Source of the DNA: Palaemon carinicauda
Lineage: Eukaryota > Arthropoda > Malacostraca > Decapoda > Palaemonidae
Direction: 5' to 3'
Assembly: GCF_036898095.1 (NCBI RefSeq)
Contig: NC_090729.1
Location: forward strand, 72,404,257-72,468,256
Length of the DNA stretch: 64,000 nt
The notes beneath the pieces were generated by a model, which worked only from the letters and a program-made list of their open reading frames with translations, made no database searches and was not told the DNA's origin. Every line of letters starts with the position of its first letter. Position 1 is the first letter of the stretch. Position numbers and translations under genes: made by a program. Shown here piece after piece: positions 1-9,154 of the stretch.

Positions 1-1
1 C

Positions 2-316
2 CTACCCCTAGGAGGAGAGTCCCTGTTTCCTTTGAAGGAATTGGAAGAACTGATGGAGAAGGTGTCCAAGAGGAGAGAAGTCAACGTCCCTAAGCAATCA
101 TCCTCCAGGAGACCTCCGTATAAGAGGTCAGTCTCGGATAGGACCGTGACCCCTCAAGCTGTTCCCAGCTCTTCAAGGAGGGACGCCCACTCCTCTTCCT
201 GGTCATCATCTCCTCAGCCCTCCCGCAGGGGAACTACAACTTCTGCCAACTCCTTCAGGTCGGGTTACTCCGCCTCGAAGAGGGGCAGATCAGGCCGCCC
301 CTCTAGGAGAAGGTAG
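2..316 (+). CDS. DIRS copy 1 gag-like ORF1, C-terminal end (5' partial)
   Basis: The frame is open from base 2 to a TAG at 314-316. There is no ATG that would mark a start, so the ORF begins upstream of the window. The product is very basic and Ser/Arg/Pro-rich, ending in Arg-rich blocks (KRGRSGRPSRRR). That is the usual character of the nucleic-acid-binding tail of DIRS Gag; the better preserved gag of copy A ends the same way. The tail presumably binds element RNA in a cytoplasmic particle. The pol frame is already open inside this ORF, so gag and pol overlap. Assignment as Gag comes from position and composition, not from a recognised domain. Confidence 0.7.
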   Translation, partial: LPLGGESLFPLKELEELMEKVSKRREVNVPKQSSSRRPPYKRSVSDRTVTPQAVPSSSRRDAHSSSWSSSPQPSRRGTTTSANSFRSGYSASKRGRSGRPSRRR

Positions 317-317
317 A

Positions 318-2239
318 GGGAGAGGCCCCCTACTCCCGCCCAAGCCTCGGGTTGGGGGATGCCTCAGACCCCATTGGCAAGCATGGAAAACGTATGGGGC
401 GGATGCTTGGACGGTGTCCGTCCTGAAAGAAGGCTACAGGATCCCCTTCATAGCGGACTCACCCCCTCTGATCCCAGCCACCCAAACAGAATGGTTAGCT
501 CCCAGGGACCCGTTGAAAAGGGCTACCCTACAAAAAGAAGTTTCCTCCATGTTGGAAAAGGGAGCCATGGAAGAAGTCCTTCTCCCAGGGCCAGGCTTCT
601 ACAGCCGCCTGTTCCTGGTGGAGAAAGCAACGGGGGGGTGGAGACCGGTGATAGACCTGTCGGCCCTCAACAGGTTCGTCAAGAAGACGGACTTCAAGAT
701 GGACACCCCAAAATCCGTCCTGATGTCCTTGAGGGAGAAAGATTTTATGATGACGGTCGACCTCAAGGATGCGTACTTCCAAATTCCAGTCCACCCGTCG
801 AGTCGGAAGTTCCTCCGGGTAAAATGGGGCTCCCAGATCCTGCAGTTCCGGACCCTCTGCTTCGGACTGTCGACGGCCCCTCAGGTGTTCACGAGGGTCT
901 TCGCGACAGTCTCAGTATGGGCTCACGAACGAGGTATCCGCCTCATCAGGTACCTGGACGACTGGTTGCTCCTTTCCAGATCAAAGGCCCTCTTGGAAGA
1001 ACAAGGAAAGGACCTCCTCCGTTTCTGCAGGAGTCTGGGAGTCATTATCAACCTGGAGAAATCGAACCTAACGCCGTCCAACAAAATGGGGTACTTGGGG
1101 ATGACGTTGGACACCGTGCAGGGGAAGGCCTTCCCCTCGGAAGACAGGATACAGAACCTCGTCAAGATCATTCAGCCGTTCCTGTCGGGGCTTCCCAGGA
1201 AAGCGAAAGACTGGCAGAGGCTGATAGGCCATCTGGTCTCATTGGAGAAGCTAGTTCCCCAAGGGAAGTTACGACTCAGACCCGTACAATGGAACCTCAA
1301 GGCTCTATGGTCCCAGACAGGCTCTCAGAAAACATTGATCCCAGTCCTTCCGCACACGGAAACAGCCTTGAAATGGTGGAGATGCCGGTCGAACTCCCTC
1401 AAGGGGATGCCCCTCGGGTCCTGTCCTCCCGAGTTTCTCCTGTTCACGGACGCCTCCAGCCTAGGGTGGGGAGCCCACCTGAGGGAGGAAACAGCAAGCG
1501 GGACCTGGTCAGAGACCGTAAAGCATCACCACATCAACGTCCTAGAGCTAAAAGCAGTACAAAAGGCATGTCTGCACTTTGCAAGTCGGTTGAAGGGAAA
1601 CACCGTGGCCCTAATGTGCGACAACGCCACGGTGGTAGCCTACATCAAGAAACAAGGGGGCATGAAGTCGAAGGAACTGTGCGACCTCACTGTAGACATC
1701 TTGCACTGGGCGGACGAACACCAGGTAACACTGCTAGCAAGGTTCATCCCCGGGAAAAAGAACGTGCTAGCCGACGGCCTCAGCAGGGTAGGTCAGATAG
1801 TAGGGACGGAATGGTCCCTACAACCAGCGGTAGCCAGACTCATCCTTCAACGCTGGGGCTCCCCGGTGATAGACCTATTCGCAACAAAGCTCAACGCCAA
1901 GTTACCGGTTTATTGTTCCCGGTACCAGACGAAGGAGCAGCCCTAGAAGACGCCTTCCAGCACAGGTGGGACAACCTGGACGTTTATGCCTTTCCCCCCT
2001 TCACGCTGCTAAGACAAGTGCTCAACAGAGTAAGAACCGCCCAAAACCTAAAGATGACTTTGGTAGCGCCATGGTGGCCGGAGAGAGAGTGGTTCGCGGA
2101 TCTGAAAGACCTGGCAAGCCATCCGCCATGGCCTCTGCCCCCCAGGTCAGATCTACTAAGTCAACCGCACTTCCTCAGGTTCCACGACAACCCTCTCTCT
2201 CTTCGCCTTCACGCCTGGAGACTATCGAGCGACTCCTGA
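318..2239 (+). CDS. DIRS copy 1 pol: reverse transcriptase + RNase H, one frame change near 1943
   Basis: This ORF makes element cDNA and removes template RNA. The frame is open from within gag. The conserved pol N-terminus is VGGCLRPHWQAW near 351-386, and no ATG precedes it, so the start is uncertain (overlap or frameshift from gag). RT motifs are VDLKDAYFQIPV near 757 and the catalytic YLDDW at 951. RNase H follows with FTDASSLGWGAH near 1443, VLELKAV, MCDNATVVAY and NVLADGLSR, giving the D-E-D-D set. The frame stops at TAG 1944-1946, but the conserved C-terminus (LYAFPP-type motif, then VAPWWPEREWF) continues in the -1 frame to 2239. Copy B has the equivalent junction in one frame, so a one-base deletion here is the simplest reading. 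The last 170 bases or so overlap the YR frame. Confidence 0.85.
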
Positions 2240-3261
2240 GGAAGGAGGGGTTCTCCTCCTCCACAGCTAAGAGGATGTCCCTATATCTAAGAAAATCCTC
2301 TACCGTAGTCTACCAGGCGAAGTGGGCCGCCTTTACGAAATGGTGCGCGACAAAACAAATAAGACCTCTCGAAGCCTCGGTCCCTGACATAGCTTATTTT
2401 CTAGTGTATCTTAGGGATAAAATAGGAATGTCAATCCCAGCTATTAAAGGAGTGCGAGCAGCCTTAGGCCAAGTCTTTCTCCTGAAAGGCATCGACCTAG
2501 GGACATCAAGACACATAGGGATGCTGATTAGAAGTTTCGAACAATCCTGCCCTCCCCAAGCCAGGAGAGTGCCTAGATGGGACCTGGCCAAGGTCCTGAA
2601 AATGTTGTGTCTGCCTCCCTTTGAACCGCTCAGAGATATCGGGGACAAAGATCTCACCCTCAAGACAGTCTTCTTGCTAGCCTTAGCTTCGGCTAAGAGG
2701 GTAGGTGAGATCCACGGTCTCTCCTACGACGTGGCACACTCCAAAGGGTGGAAGGAGGTATCTTTCAAGTTCGTACCCTCCTTTGTAGCTAAAACTCAGA
2801 ACCCAGCAGTCTGGGACCCGAGGTTCGAAGGTTTCTCTGTTCCGGCCATTCCCAAGACAGGTAATACGGACGACCTGAAGTTATGCCCGGTCAGGACGAT
2901 CAGGAAGTACCTGGAAACGACGGCCCATCTCCGTCCAGGTGCCAAGAACCTCTTCGTCTCTTCAGGCGTTAATAAGAAGCAAGTGTCCAAGAACACTATT
3001 TCCTTCTGGCTGAGACAAGTCATCACTAGGGCTTATGAAGAAGACAAGGTGGCGGTACCAGGCACTCCCCGTCCCCATGACATCAGAGGCCTGAGCACGT
3101 CCTTGGCCTTTGAGAGAAATATGGCAGTGGGCCAGATCCTGCAGGCCGGCACTTGGTCACACCAGTCGACCTTCACGGCCCACTACCTCAAAGACTACTC
3201 AAGAAAGTCTTTGGATGGATTCTCCATTGGGACAGTCATCGCCGCCCTCCAAGCTGTGTAG
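2071..3261 (+). CDS. DIRS copy 1 tyrosine recombinase, apparently intact
   Basis: A tyrosine recombinase that would integrate the circular cDNA by strand exchange. The start chosen is the first ATG (2071) in a frame open since about 1966. It overlaps pol in another frame, as is usual for DIRS. An N-terminal core-binding part (near 2211-2560: TIERLLRKEGF, VYQAKWAAFTKWC, IKGVRAALGQVF) is followed by the catalytic domain. That domain has Arg I in ASAKRVGEIHG (codon 2698-2700), the H-x-x-R box HDIR (3076-3087), a Trp/His segment GTWSHQ, and the nucleophile Tyr in HYLKDY (3184-3186). Length and motif spacing fit the family, and no stop or frameshift is visible. Of the DIRS YRs in this window it is the only one with a complete catalytic set. 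Confidence 0.88.
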   Translation: MVAGERVVRGSERPGKPSAMASAPQVRSTKSTALPQVPRQPSLSSPSRLETIERLLRKEGFSSSTAKRMSLYLRKSSTVVYQAKWAAFTKWCATKQIRPLEASVPDIAYFLVYLRDKIGMSIPAIKGVRAALGQVFLLKGIDLGTSRHIGMLIRSFEQSCPPQARRVPRWDLAKVLKMLCLPPFEPLRDIGDKDLTLKTVFLLALASAKRVGEIHGLSYDVAHSKGWKEVSFKFVPSFVAKTQNPAVWDPRFEGFSVPAIPKTGNTDDLKLCPVRTIRKYLETTAHLRPGAKNLFVSSGVNKKQVSKNTISFWLRQVITRAYEEDKVAVPGTPRPHDIRGLSTSLAFERNMAVGQILQAGTWSHQSTFTAHYLKDYSRKSLDGFSIGTVIAALQAV

Positions 3262-3483
3262 TGGCAGGCTGGAAGACGTCCCCAACAAGTGAATAGACTC
3301 ATCCCTACTTCTTCAGGTGAAGATTCAGTAGAGAACATGTCAAGAGGTAAGACTTAAATTATAAGCGTAAGTTTTCCACTGCTACCCCCTATCCGCTCTC
3401 TGTACCCCCGCATTACGTAGCCCTCCGGGCACCATGTGCCTAACCAAGTGGCAGAATGGCTCTCCCGCCTCCTAAAGTGTAAG

Positions 3484-3590
3484 TCTCCGAAGAGGTAATT
3501 CGAGGTAAAGTATTCGTGTCGGAACAAATGAAAAATTTGAAGTAATTTTTATTTTTCCTAACATACTTACCGAAGAATTACCTCTGAGTA
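3484..3590 (+). repeat. DIRS internal complementary region (copy 1)
   Basis: Bases about 3527-3585 are the reverse complement of the element's right outer end (3807-3864); the shared core reads CTAACATACTTACCGAAG here. The preceding bases about 3484-3527 (containing GTGTCGGAACAAATG) should be the complement of the left outer end, which is outside the window. The same motif (ATTGTTCCGTCAC) does open related copy D. The ICR templates end-joining in the DIRS circular intermediate. Confidence 0.75.
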
Positions 3591-3859
3591 ATGGCCCTCC
3601 CTTCCGTCCCCGAGTGCCATTCTTCCATTGCCAAGTCGGGCTTAACGGAGAACTTAATGATGTCCTGACCCGGGAAAAGCAGTGACCTGCCCTAATCCGG
3701 GCCGAAGGAATTATCCTGGCGGCGGGGGTAGTAACTATCGGGAGCGAGATAGTGGGGTAGCGCGGGAAATCTTGGTCGAATTTGAGAGAGGATCAAGGAC
3801 CCTCCGAAGAGGTAATTCTTCGGTAAGTATGTTAGGAAAAATAAAAATTACTTAAAATT

Positions 3860-3864
<5 letters not shown>
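3591..3864 (+). repeat. DIRS copy 1 right inverted terminal repeat
   Basis: GC-richer sequence running from the ICR to the element end at about 3864. Its last 58 bases are repeated in inverted orientation in the ICR. The left ITR partner is outside the window, so the inner limit is approximate. The end falls directly on a (TA)n tract. Confidence 0.65.
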
Positions 3865-4631
<767 letters not shown>

Positions 4632-4632
<1 letters not shown>

Positions 4633-5059
4633 TTTTCTTTTTAGGCTCAGGCCATGTCATCCTGATGGAAGGTTCTTTTAGTAGCTCCCTTAGGGTATAT
4701 ATGACTACAGTGGATATTCACAGAGAATCAAATTAAAGGTTTCCAGAATTCTAACTTCTGGCGCGAGTACCCTTAAGGTTTCCCTTTAGGATATCGTATA
4801 ATAACGGGACGTATTCTTGACACACCATATAGCTATCTGCACCCCACATAGCGTTTACACTTCGAGGGGAAAGTTGGTGGCAAGATATGGGAGGAGCCGT
4901 TACAAAGTTCTCCTCCTCCGTTACTATTATTGGTACTCGGATGACGTCATAAGCGACGCCATCTTGGGTGATGTCATCACCGCCCGCGAACTCCATTCCT
5001 TTCGTAGTAGCGTCTTTGACCAGGTGTCTTTTCCCAGTTGTTTCGCTATTTACTGCAGC
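4632..5059 (+). promoter_or_regulatory. 5' leader / terminal repeat region of copy A
   Basis: Aligned by eye with 58694-59091 of copy C over its length (shared blocks GATGGAAGGTTC, CCAGAATTCTA and TTCTGGCGCGAGTA or its variant). It has no ORF shared with C. It carries a palindromic TGACGTCA (4942-4949, a CRE/ATF consensus) and GCCATCTTGG (4958-4967, a YY1-type core); copy C has the complement, CCAAGATGGC, at 58997-59006. It probably holds the promoter and transcription start. That is inference. Confidence 0.5.
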
Positions 5060-5094
5060 ATGTCGCAATCTTCAGCTTCTTCTGTCTCTGGAAA
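5060..5094 (+). other. Copy A ORF1 candidate exon 1
   Basis: ATG at 5060 opens MSQSSASSVSG plus two bases, ending at GGAAA|GTTGAG. Copy C has the matching ATG (59092) with MHSPASSASG, the same GGAAA|GTTGAG junction and the same phase (2). The peptides align as coding sequence (S-x-x-S-G) and both stop being open soon after the junction, which supports a splice donor here. Confidence 0.5.
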
Positions 5095-5588
5095 GTTGAG
5101 TACTTTATTCTTATACTGTATAAATTAGCTCTGGCCGTAAAGTAACGCCTTTTTATCCAAAAATACTGTGTTTTGTGGCGGAGCTATTGCCTAACCGGAG
5201 GCATCCCTGACGCTGTTGTTCGCATCGCATGCTTTATTTTGTTTGCCAGAATAACTGTCCCTGTTTCTTAACTAATTATCAGTATTAGTTATTTAGTCTT
5301 TATTGCTAGGAATTAGTTATACAGTGAGCCCTCACTACTTCGCGGTTCGACCATCGCGGATTCACCACTTCGCGGATTTTTTTCATAACGCATGTATATA
5401 CAAAAATCGCGGATTTTCCAGAAATTTTGAAAATACCGTGATGTGACCGATGGTGCGAGATTGGAGAAAGTAAGGAAAATTGAATCATGATTGATTTTCA
5501 ATATAAATGAAACTTTGAGGAGCAACAAAGATATCATTTGTTAGAGAGATAGAGAGAGGTAAGGAATGGGAGGTAGTGAAAAGTAGCC

Positions 5589-5591
<3 letters not shown>

Positions 5592-5633
<42 letters not shown>

Positions 5634-5646
5634 TGTGTGTGTGTGT
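5592..5646. repeat. (AG)n-(TG)n microsatellite
   Basis: About 40 bases of AG followed by about 15 of TG, inside the Tigger-like element. Confidence 0.95.
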
Positions 5647-6123
5647 TGATTTAAATGTAACAAACATAAACATTTTATAGGTTATAACACATTGGTGCTT
5701 ATATAATATCAACTGTATACTGTAGACGGTTTGAATAAGTTAAGAAATGGTATAAACGATACTTTGTTAGTGTATTCGTACACTCTCAAGAGCGACAGCT
5801 ACAGTAGATGTCAGCTGATCTAATCACAGCCAAAAGTAAAACAAAAAGAAGTCAACAATACTCGATTTTTGAAACACACCCGAAATTTAAAAACAAAAGT
5901 ACACGCTTTCTTAATGTGCAATTAACTATTTAAAGAGTAGCAATTTTCTAGAATAAAATGATGTTTCCCAAAAAATAGTGGTTTGCTGATGAAATCGGAT
6001 GCCGTATTTTTAGCAACGATTAAAATGGATGTAAACTCGGCCTAATTTTTTCGTTTCGTATTTAATTGACACTAAGAAAACTAATTTTAGTTTCTTCATC
6101 TATATGTAAGTATTGTATAACAT

Positions 6124-6124
<1 letters not shown>

Positions 6125-6208
<84 letters not shown>
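6125..6208. repeat. (GA)n microsatellite
   Basis: About 84 bases of uninterrupted GA repeat, inside the Tigger-like element. Confidence 0.97.
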
Positions 6209-6213
<5 letters not shown>

Positions 6214-6592
6214 TCAGCTGTTGTAATGGATTGCCGTGTTTTTGTTTCGTGAGAATTTCATCGCCACGACTATAACAACAACATACTGTACTGAACTTTA
6301 CAGTATTATACAGACTACTGTAATATGATAAAGTAAAATATTTGTAATAACCTATTTTATATGAAATGGGGCTATTTTTTTTGTTTAAAATTTACATTTA
6401 CGTAAGTAAAACTACTCTCTCTCTCTCTCTCTTTCGCAAATTGTTTTCCTGCTTTGCTACGTATGTATGATTTTATATAGATATGGTAAATAATATTTGT
6501 AATAACATATTTTCTAAAAGCTTTTACAGTAATATCATTATTTATCACTTTCATCATGCGCGTTAAATGCCTTCGTTTGTTTACTAAGCGTA

Positions 6593-6628
6593 CTTTATGA
6601 CGCCGTCGTTTCAGGCGGCGTCATAAAG
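6593..6628. repeat. Perfect hairpin inside the Tigger-like element
   Basis: Arms CTTTATGACGCCG and CGGCGTCATAAAG are exact reverse complements (13 bp) around a 10-base loop. It is much more GC-rich than its surroundings. Confidence 0.85.
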
Positions 6629-8965
6629 AAAAAAAATTCATATGGAAGTCCTAAGAAAAATTAAGTAAAACATTGGTAGGTAATAACAAAATCAACATAC
6701 TGTACTGAATAATCAATATAATCGATGCAAAAACAAACCTATACACAGATGTGTAAATGCTTTTGTTTCTTCATTATGATCAGAGATAAACGTAAACAAA
6801 ACATTGGTTGCCATTTTTCATCGTTCCTTTTGGCATGTTTAGGAAACGCATGATATAAAATCGTCTTTAATATTTGTGCCTGTTTTAGTTTAGGGTACTG
6901 TAGTACATGCATTAAGTGTTCTGTACATTAAAGGGTAGTTTGTTAACAGTACTACGTATAAGTGAAGGTTTTAAAAGTCTGAATATGCATGTTAAATAAA
7001 TAGGTAAATATGGTGTCACTACTTCGCGGATTTTCACCTATCGCGGTCGTGTCTGGAACCTATCTACCGCGATAAATGAGGGTTCACTGTATTAGGCCGA
7101 TAGTATTCTTTAATTTCGGCGAGTGTAGGTAGCCGAATTTATGACGCTAGAGATGCTAGCCTAGGCGTTTCAGTTTACTTTCATGCATGATATAATGTGT
7201 TCCTGGTGTTAATTTATTAAATGAAGATATTAGGCAATTATACATATAAGATTCAATGATTGCACATGGGTTTTTTCCTCCTTCTAGAGAGTATACAAGG
7301 GGTTTTGATGATCTTGGTAGTCGATTCCCCTGCCCCTAGCCTAGTAGCCTAGGGGCTTTCGTATACTTTCACACCTCCCCGGTTACTTTTACACATAAGG
7401 TAATCTCACCTCCTTCTGAGGTAGCCTAGGCTACATCCTAGCCCTCCTTTCCTTGAATCGTGATTCGGGTAAGGTTAGGCTAGGATTTTCTTTCCCTGCC
7501 CAGAGCCATAGTACATGAGCTTTGAGTTAGGGTCAGAACCTCAGAGTACCAGTCGTTTGCCCCCAGCTACCCCATTAGGTGAATGAACTCTCCTTTTGGT
7601 CCCTGCTGGACAGCCAAAGGGTGGGGCCTCTGCCCTCCACCCTAGGCCACACCTGGAAGGGGTCGTGTGGCCTAGCGACTTGTCCTGCGCTTGCCTACTC
7701 TGGGCTGGGAGATATGCATTCCCTAGCCTAGGTTAGGCAGGCTCAAGGATTCTGTTTCTTTATAGTTTGGGACGGCCCGTCAATGCCGTTCTCTTGATGT
7801 TCTAACCCACCCAAGGCTGGAGAATCTATTCTCCCTATACCTGGGGTGGCGCCGGTACCGAAACAGAGTCCCCTATTAGAGTGCTGGGGAAGGCTTACAC
7901 CAACCCCTACACCCCTACACAGGACCCTTTCCCCTCCCCCTTTGTTCTTTGGTGATTTCCTAGCCATCACACCCCTGTCCACTGTCCTACAACTCACCGA
8001 GTACCGGTGGGTTGTGGGGTCGGCCCGGTCTTTTCGCCTGCTAGGCCAAGCCGTTTAGCTTCCCTCACATAGTTCAGCTATGGGATAGCATAACGGCAGG
8101 TTGATCTGCCGGCGGGAGACCTCCCTGCTGTCTTAGAGTGTTCTTCGATCCTCCCTTGGATCGCCACCCGCAGCCCTAGCCGACCGCCGGCTGAGCTGCG
8201 GCTGGATGGAAGCCTGATCATAATATGTTCTTCCTTCCATTTGAACCCTCCTTCTCGAGGAAGGCAAGGTTAGGGTAGTGAGCTGCCGCCCTTCCCTCTT
8301 TGCTTTCTCTCTCTCAATCAAGTGCCGGTCCACTGTCGCACAACTCTGCCGGCAACAGCCGACAGTTTAGCCTAGGTCTCCTCCTAGTCACATGGATCGA
8401 TGACAGGGTAGGTGTACCTTCAGCCGGTTGCCTGCCGGCATGTCGGCGGTCCGGCGACAATACTTGAGGTTGTCTCCCTTTCCCCGCCACATAGATTGAT
8501 GGCTGGAACGGGTTACCCACAACCGGCGGCCCGCCGGCGTCCGGCGTGCCTCCGATGTGCCGGCAGGCTGCCGGCTCCACCTATTTCATATTACGACAGT
8601 GGACTGTCCTCTGACACTATCCCTGCCAGCAGTGCGCCGGCAGTGTCTGTTGTATAGCTGTATACAGTAGTCAGTACATCTGTGGTATAGTGCATACCCT
8701 AGACAGAAAACTATGGTGTATAGTTATGCAATAGATAATTTTCTAGCATACTCTGTGCATCCATGCGCAGTCCCTTGCCGGGACCTACTTGAATTGGGGA
8801 TAATTATTTTCCGCTTTTCCCAATGCTGAATGATCATCAGCTCCCTCCCTTTCACCGCTACTAATACTTCGGAGGAAGTACTAATTATGCTACTCTATCC
8901 CTACGGGATAGCTTCCCCCTTAGGGCTTACCTGAACGGAAGCCCTAGAGTTAGTAATGGAGAAAG

Positions 8966-8996
8966 GTCACAACAATTGGCTGGGCTGGATTCACAA
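8966..8996 (+). other. Copy A ORF1 candidate exon 2 (31 nt)
   Basis: Bounded by AAAG| and |GTATGTGTC. With exon 1 (phase 2) and exon 3 it gives one continuous frame; this exon contributes K plus SQQLAGLDSQ. Copy C has an exactly 31-nt equivalent at 60893-60923 with the same donor GTATGTGTC and the same opening SQQLAG, but with a TAG inside. Equal length and matched phase in two diverged copies support a real exon. The acceptor's pyrimidine tract is weak in both. Confidence 0.5.
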
Positions 8997-9154
8997 GTAT
9001 GTGTCTTTCCTGCTTCATTTCCAGCTTACATATCCTAAGTTTACACTTGGAAAGGAATCTTATAATTAAGATTATATTAAGATTAATCTAGAATTATTCT
9101 AAGTCTATCATTATAGACTCCCGTATACTTATGTACCCCTTTCCTTCTTTACAG

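Larger units (their letters stand above)
1..3864 (+). mobile_element. DIRS retrotransposon, copy 1 (left part outside window)
   Basis: In order the sequence holds the end of a basic gag-like ORF, a DIRS-type RT/RNase H ORF, an overlapping tyrosine recombinase ORF, an internal complementary region and a right terminal repeat. This order is diagnostic for the DIRS order. The left terminus and most of gag lie before base 1. The right end abuts a (TA)n tract. Its terminal sequence (core GGAAAAATAAAAATTACTT) and its YR resemble copy D, so the two belong to one family. It is the best-preserved DIRS copy here; the only visible coding lesion is a frame change near the end of pol. No LTRs and no target duplication are seen, as expected for YR elements. 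Confidence 0.9.
5322..7089. mobile_element. Tigger/pogo-like non-autonomous DNA transposon
   Basis: Starts CAGTGAGCCCTCACTACTTC and ends in the inverted counterpart (reverse complement of the end: CAGTGAACCCTCATTTATCG). It is flanked on both sides by TA (5320-5321 and 7090-7091). TIRs beginning CAGTGAACCCTC with nearby TCGCGG repeats, together with TA duplication, are typical of pogo/Tigger relatives of Tc1/mariner. The 1.77 kb interior has no transposase-like ORF; it is AT-rich with AG microsatellites and a perfect hairpin. It must have been mobilised in trans. Confidence 0.8.
5095..8965 (+). other. Copy A leader intron 1 (candidate), contains Tigger-like insertion
   Basis: Non-coding. Outside the Tigger-like element, blocks are shared with the leader of C (for example GGCGCCGGTACCGAAACAGAGT near 7850 against the similar stretch near 59960). 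The 8000-8650 part is rich in CCGGC motifs. Small open frames (such as those near 7846-8058 and 8412-8657) are not conserved in frame with C. Without the insertion the intron would be about 2.1 kb, against 1.77 kb in C. Confidence 0.45.

Noticed and set aside
359..1920. 626-codon open frame overlapping the RT of copy 1
   Set aside because: Pro/Arg/Gly-rich shadow of the RT frame with no motif; only its last 100 codons (after 1943) are real pol sequence.
3539..3853. Inverted pair (about 46 bp) read as a separate MITE
   Set aside because: It is better explained as the ICR and right outer end of DIRS copy 1; copies B and D show the same arrangement.
4751..5128. Open frames of about 100 codons on both strands in the copy A leader
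   Set aside because: Not conserved in copy C, where the matching sequence is closed; regulatory leader is the better reading.
7743..8657. Several 70-90 codon frames in the GC-rich leader of copy A
   Set aside because: High GC and repeated CCGG words lower stop frequency; frames are not shared with copy C.
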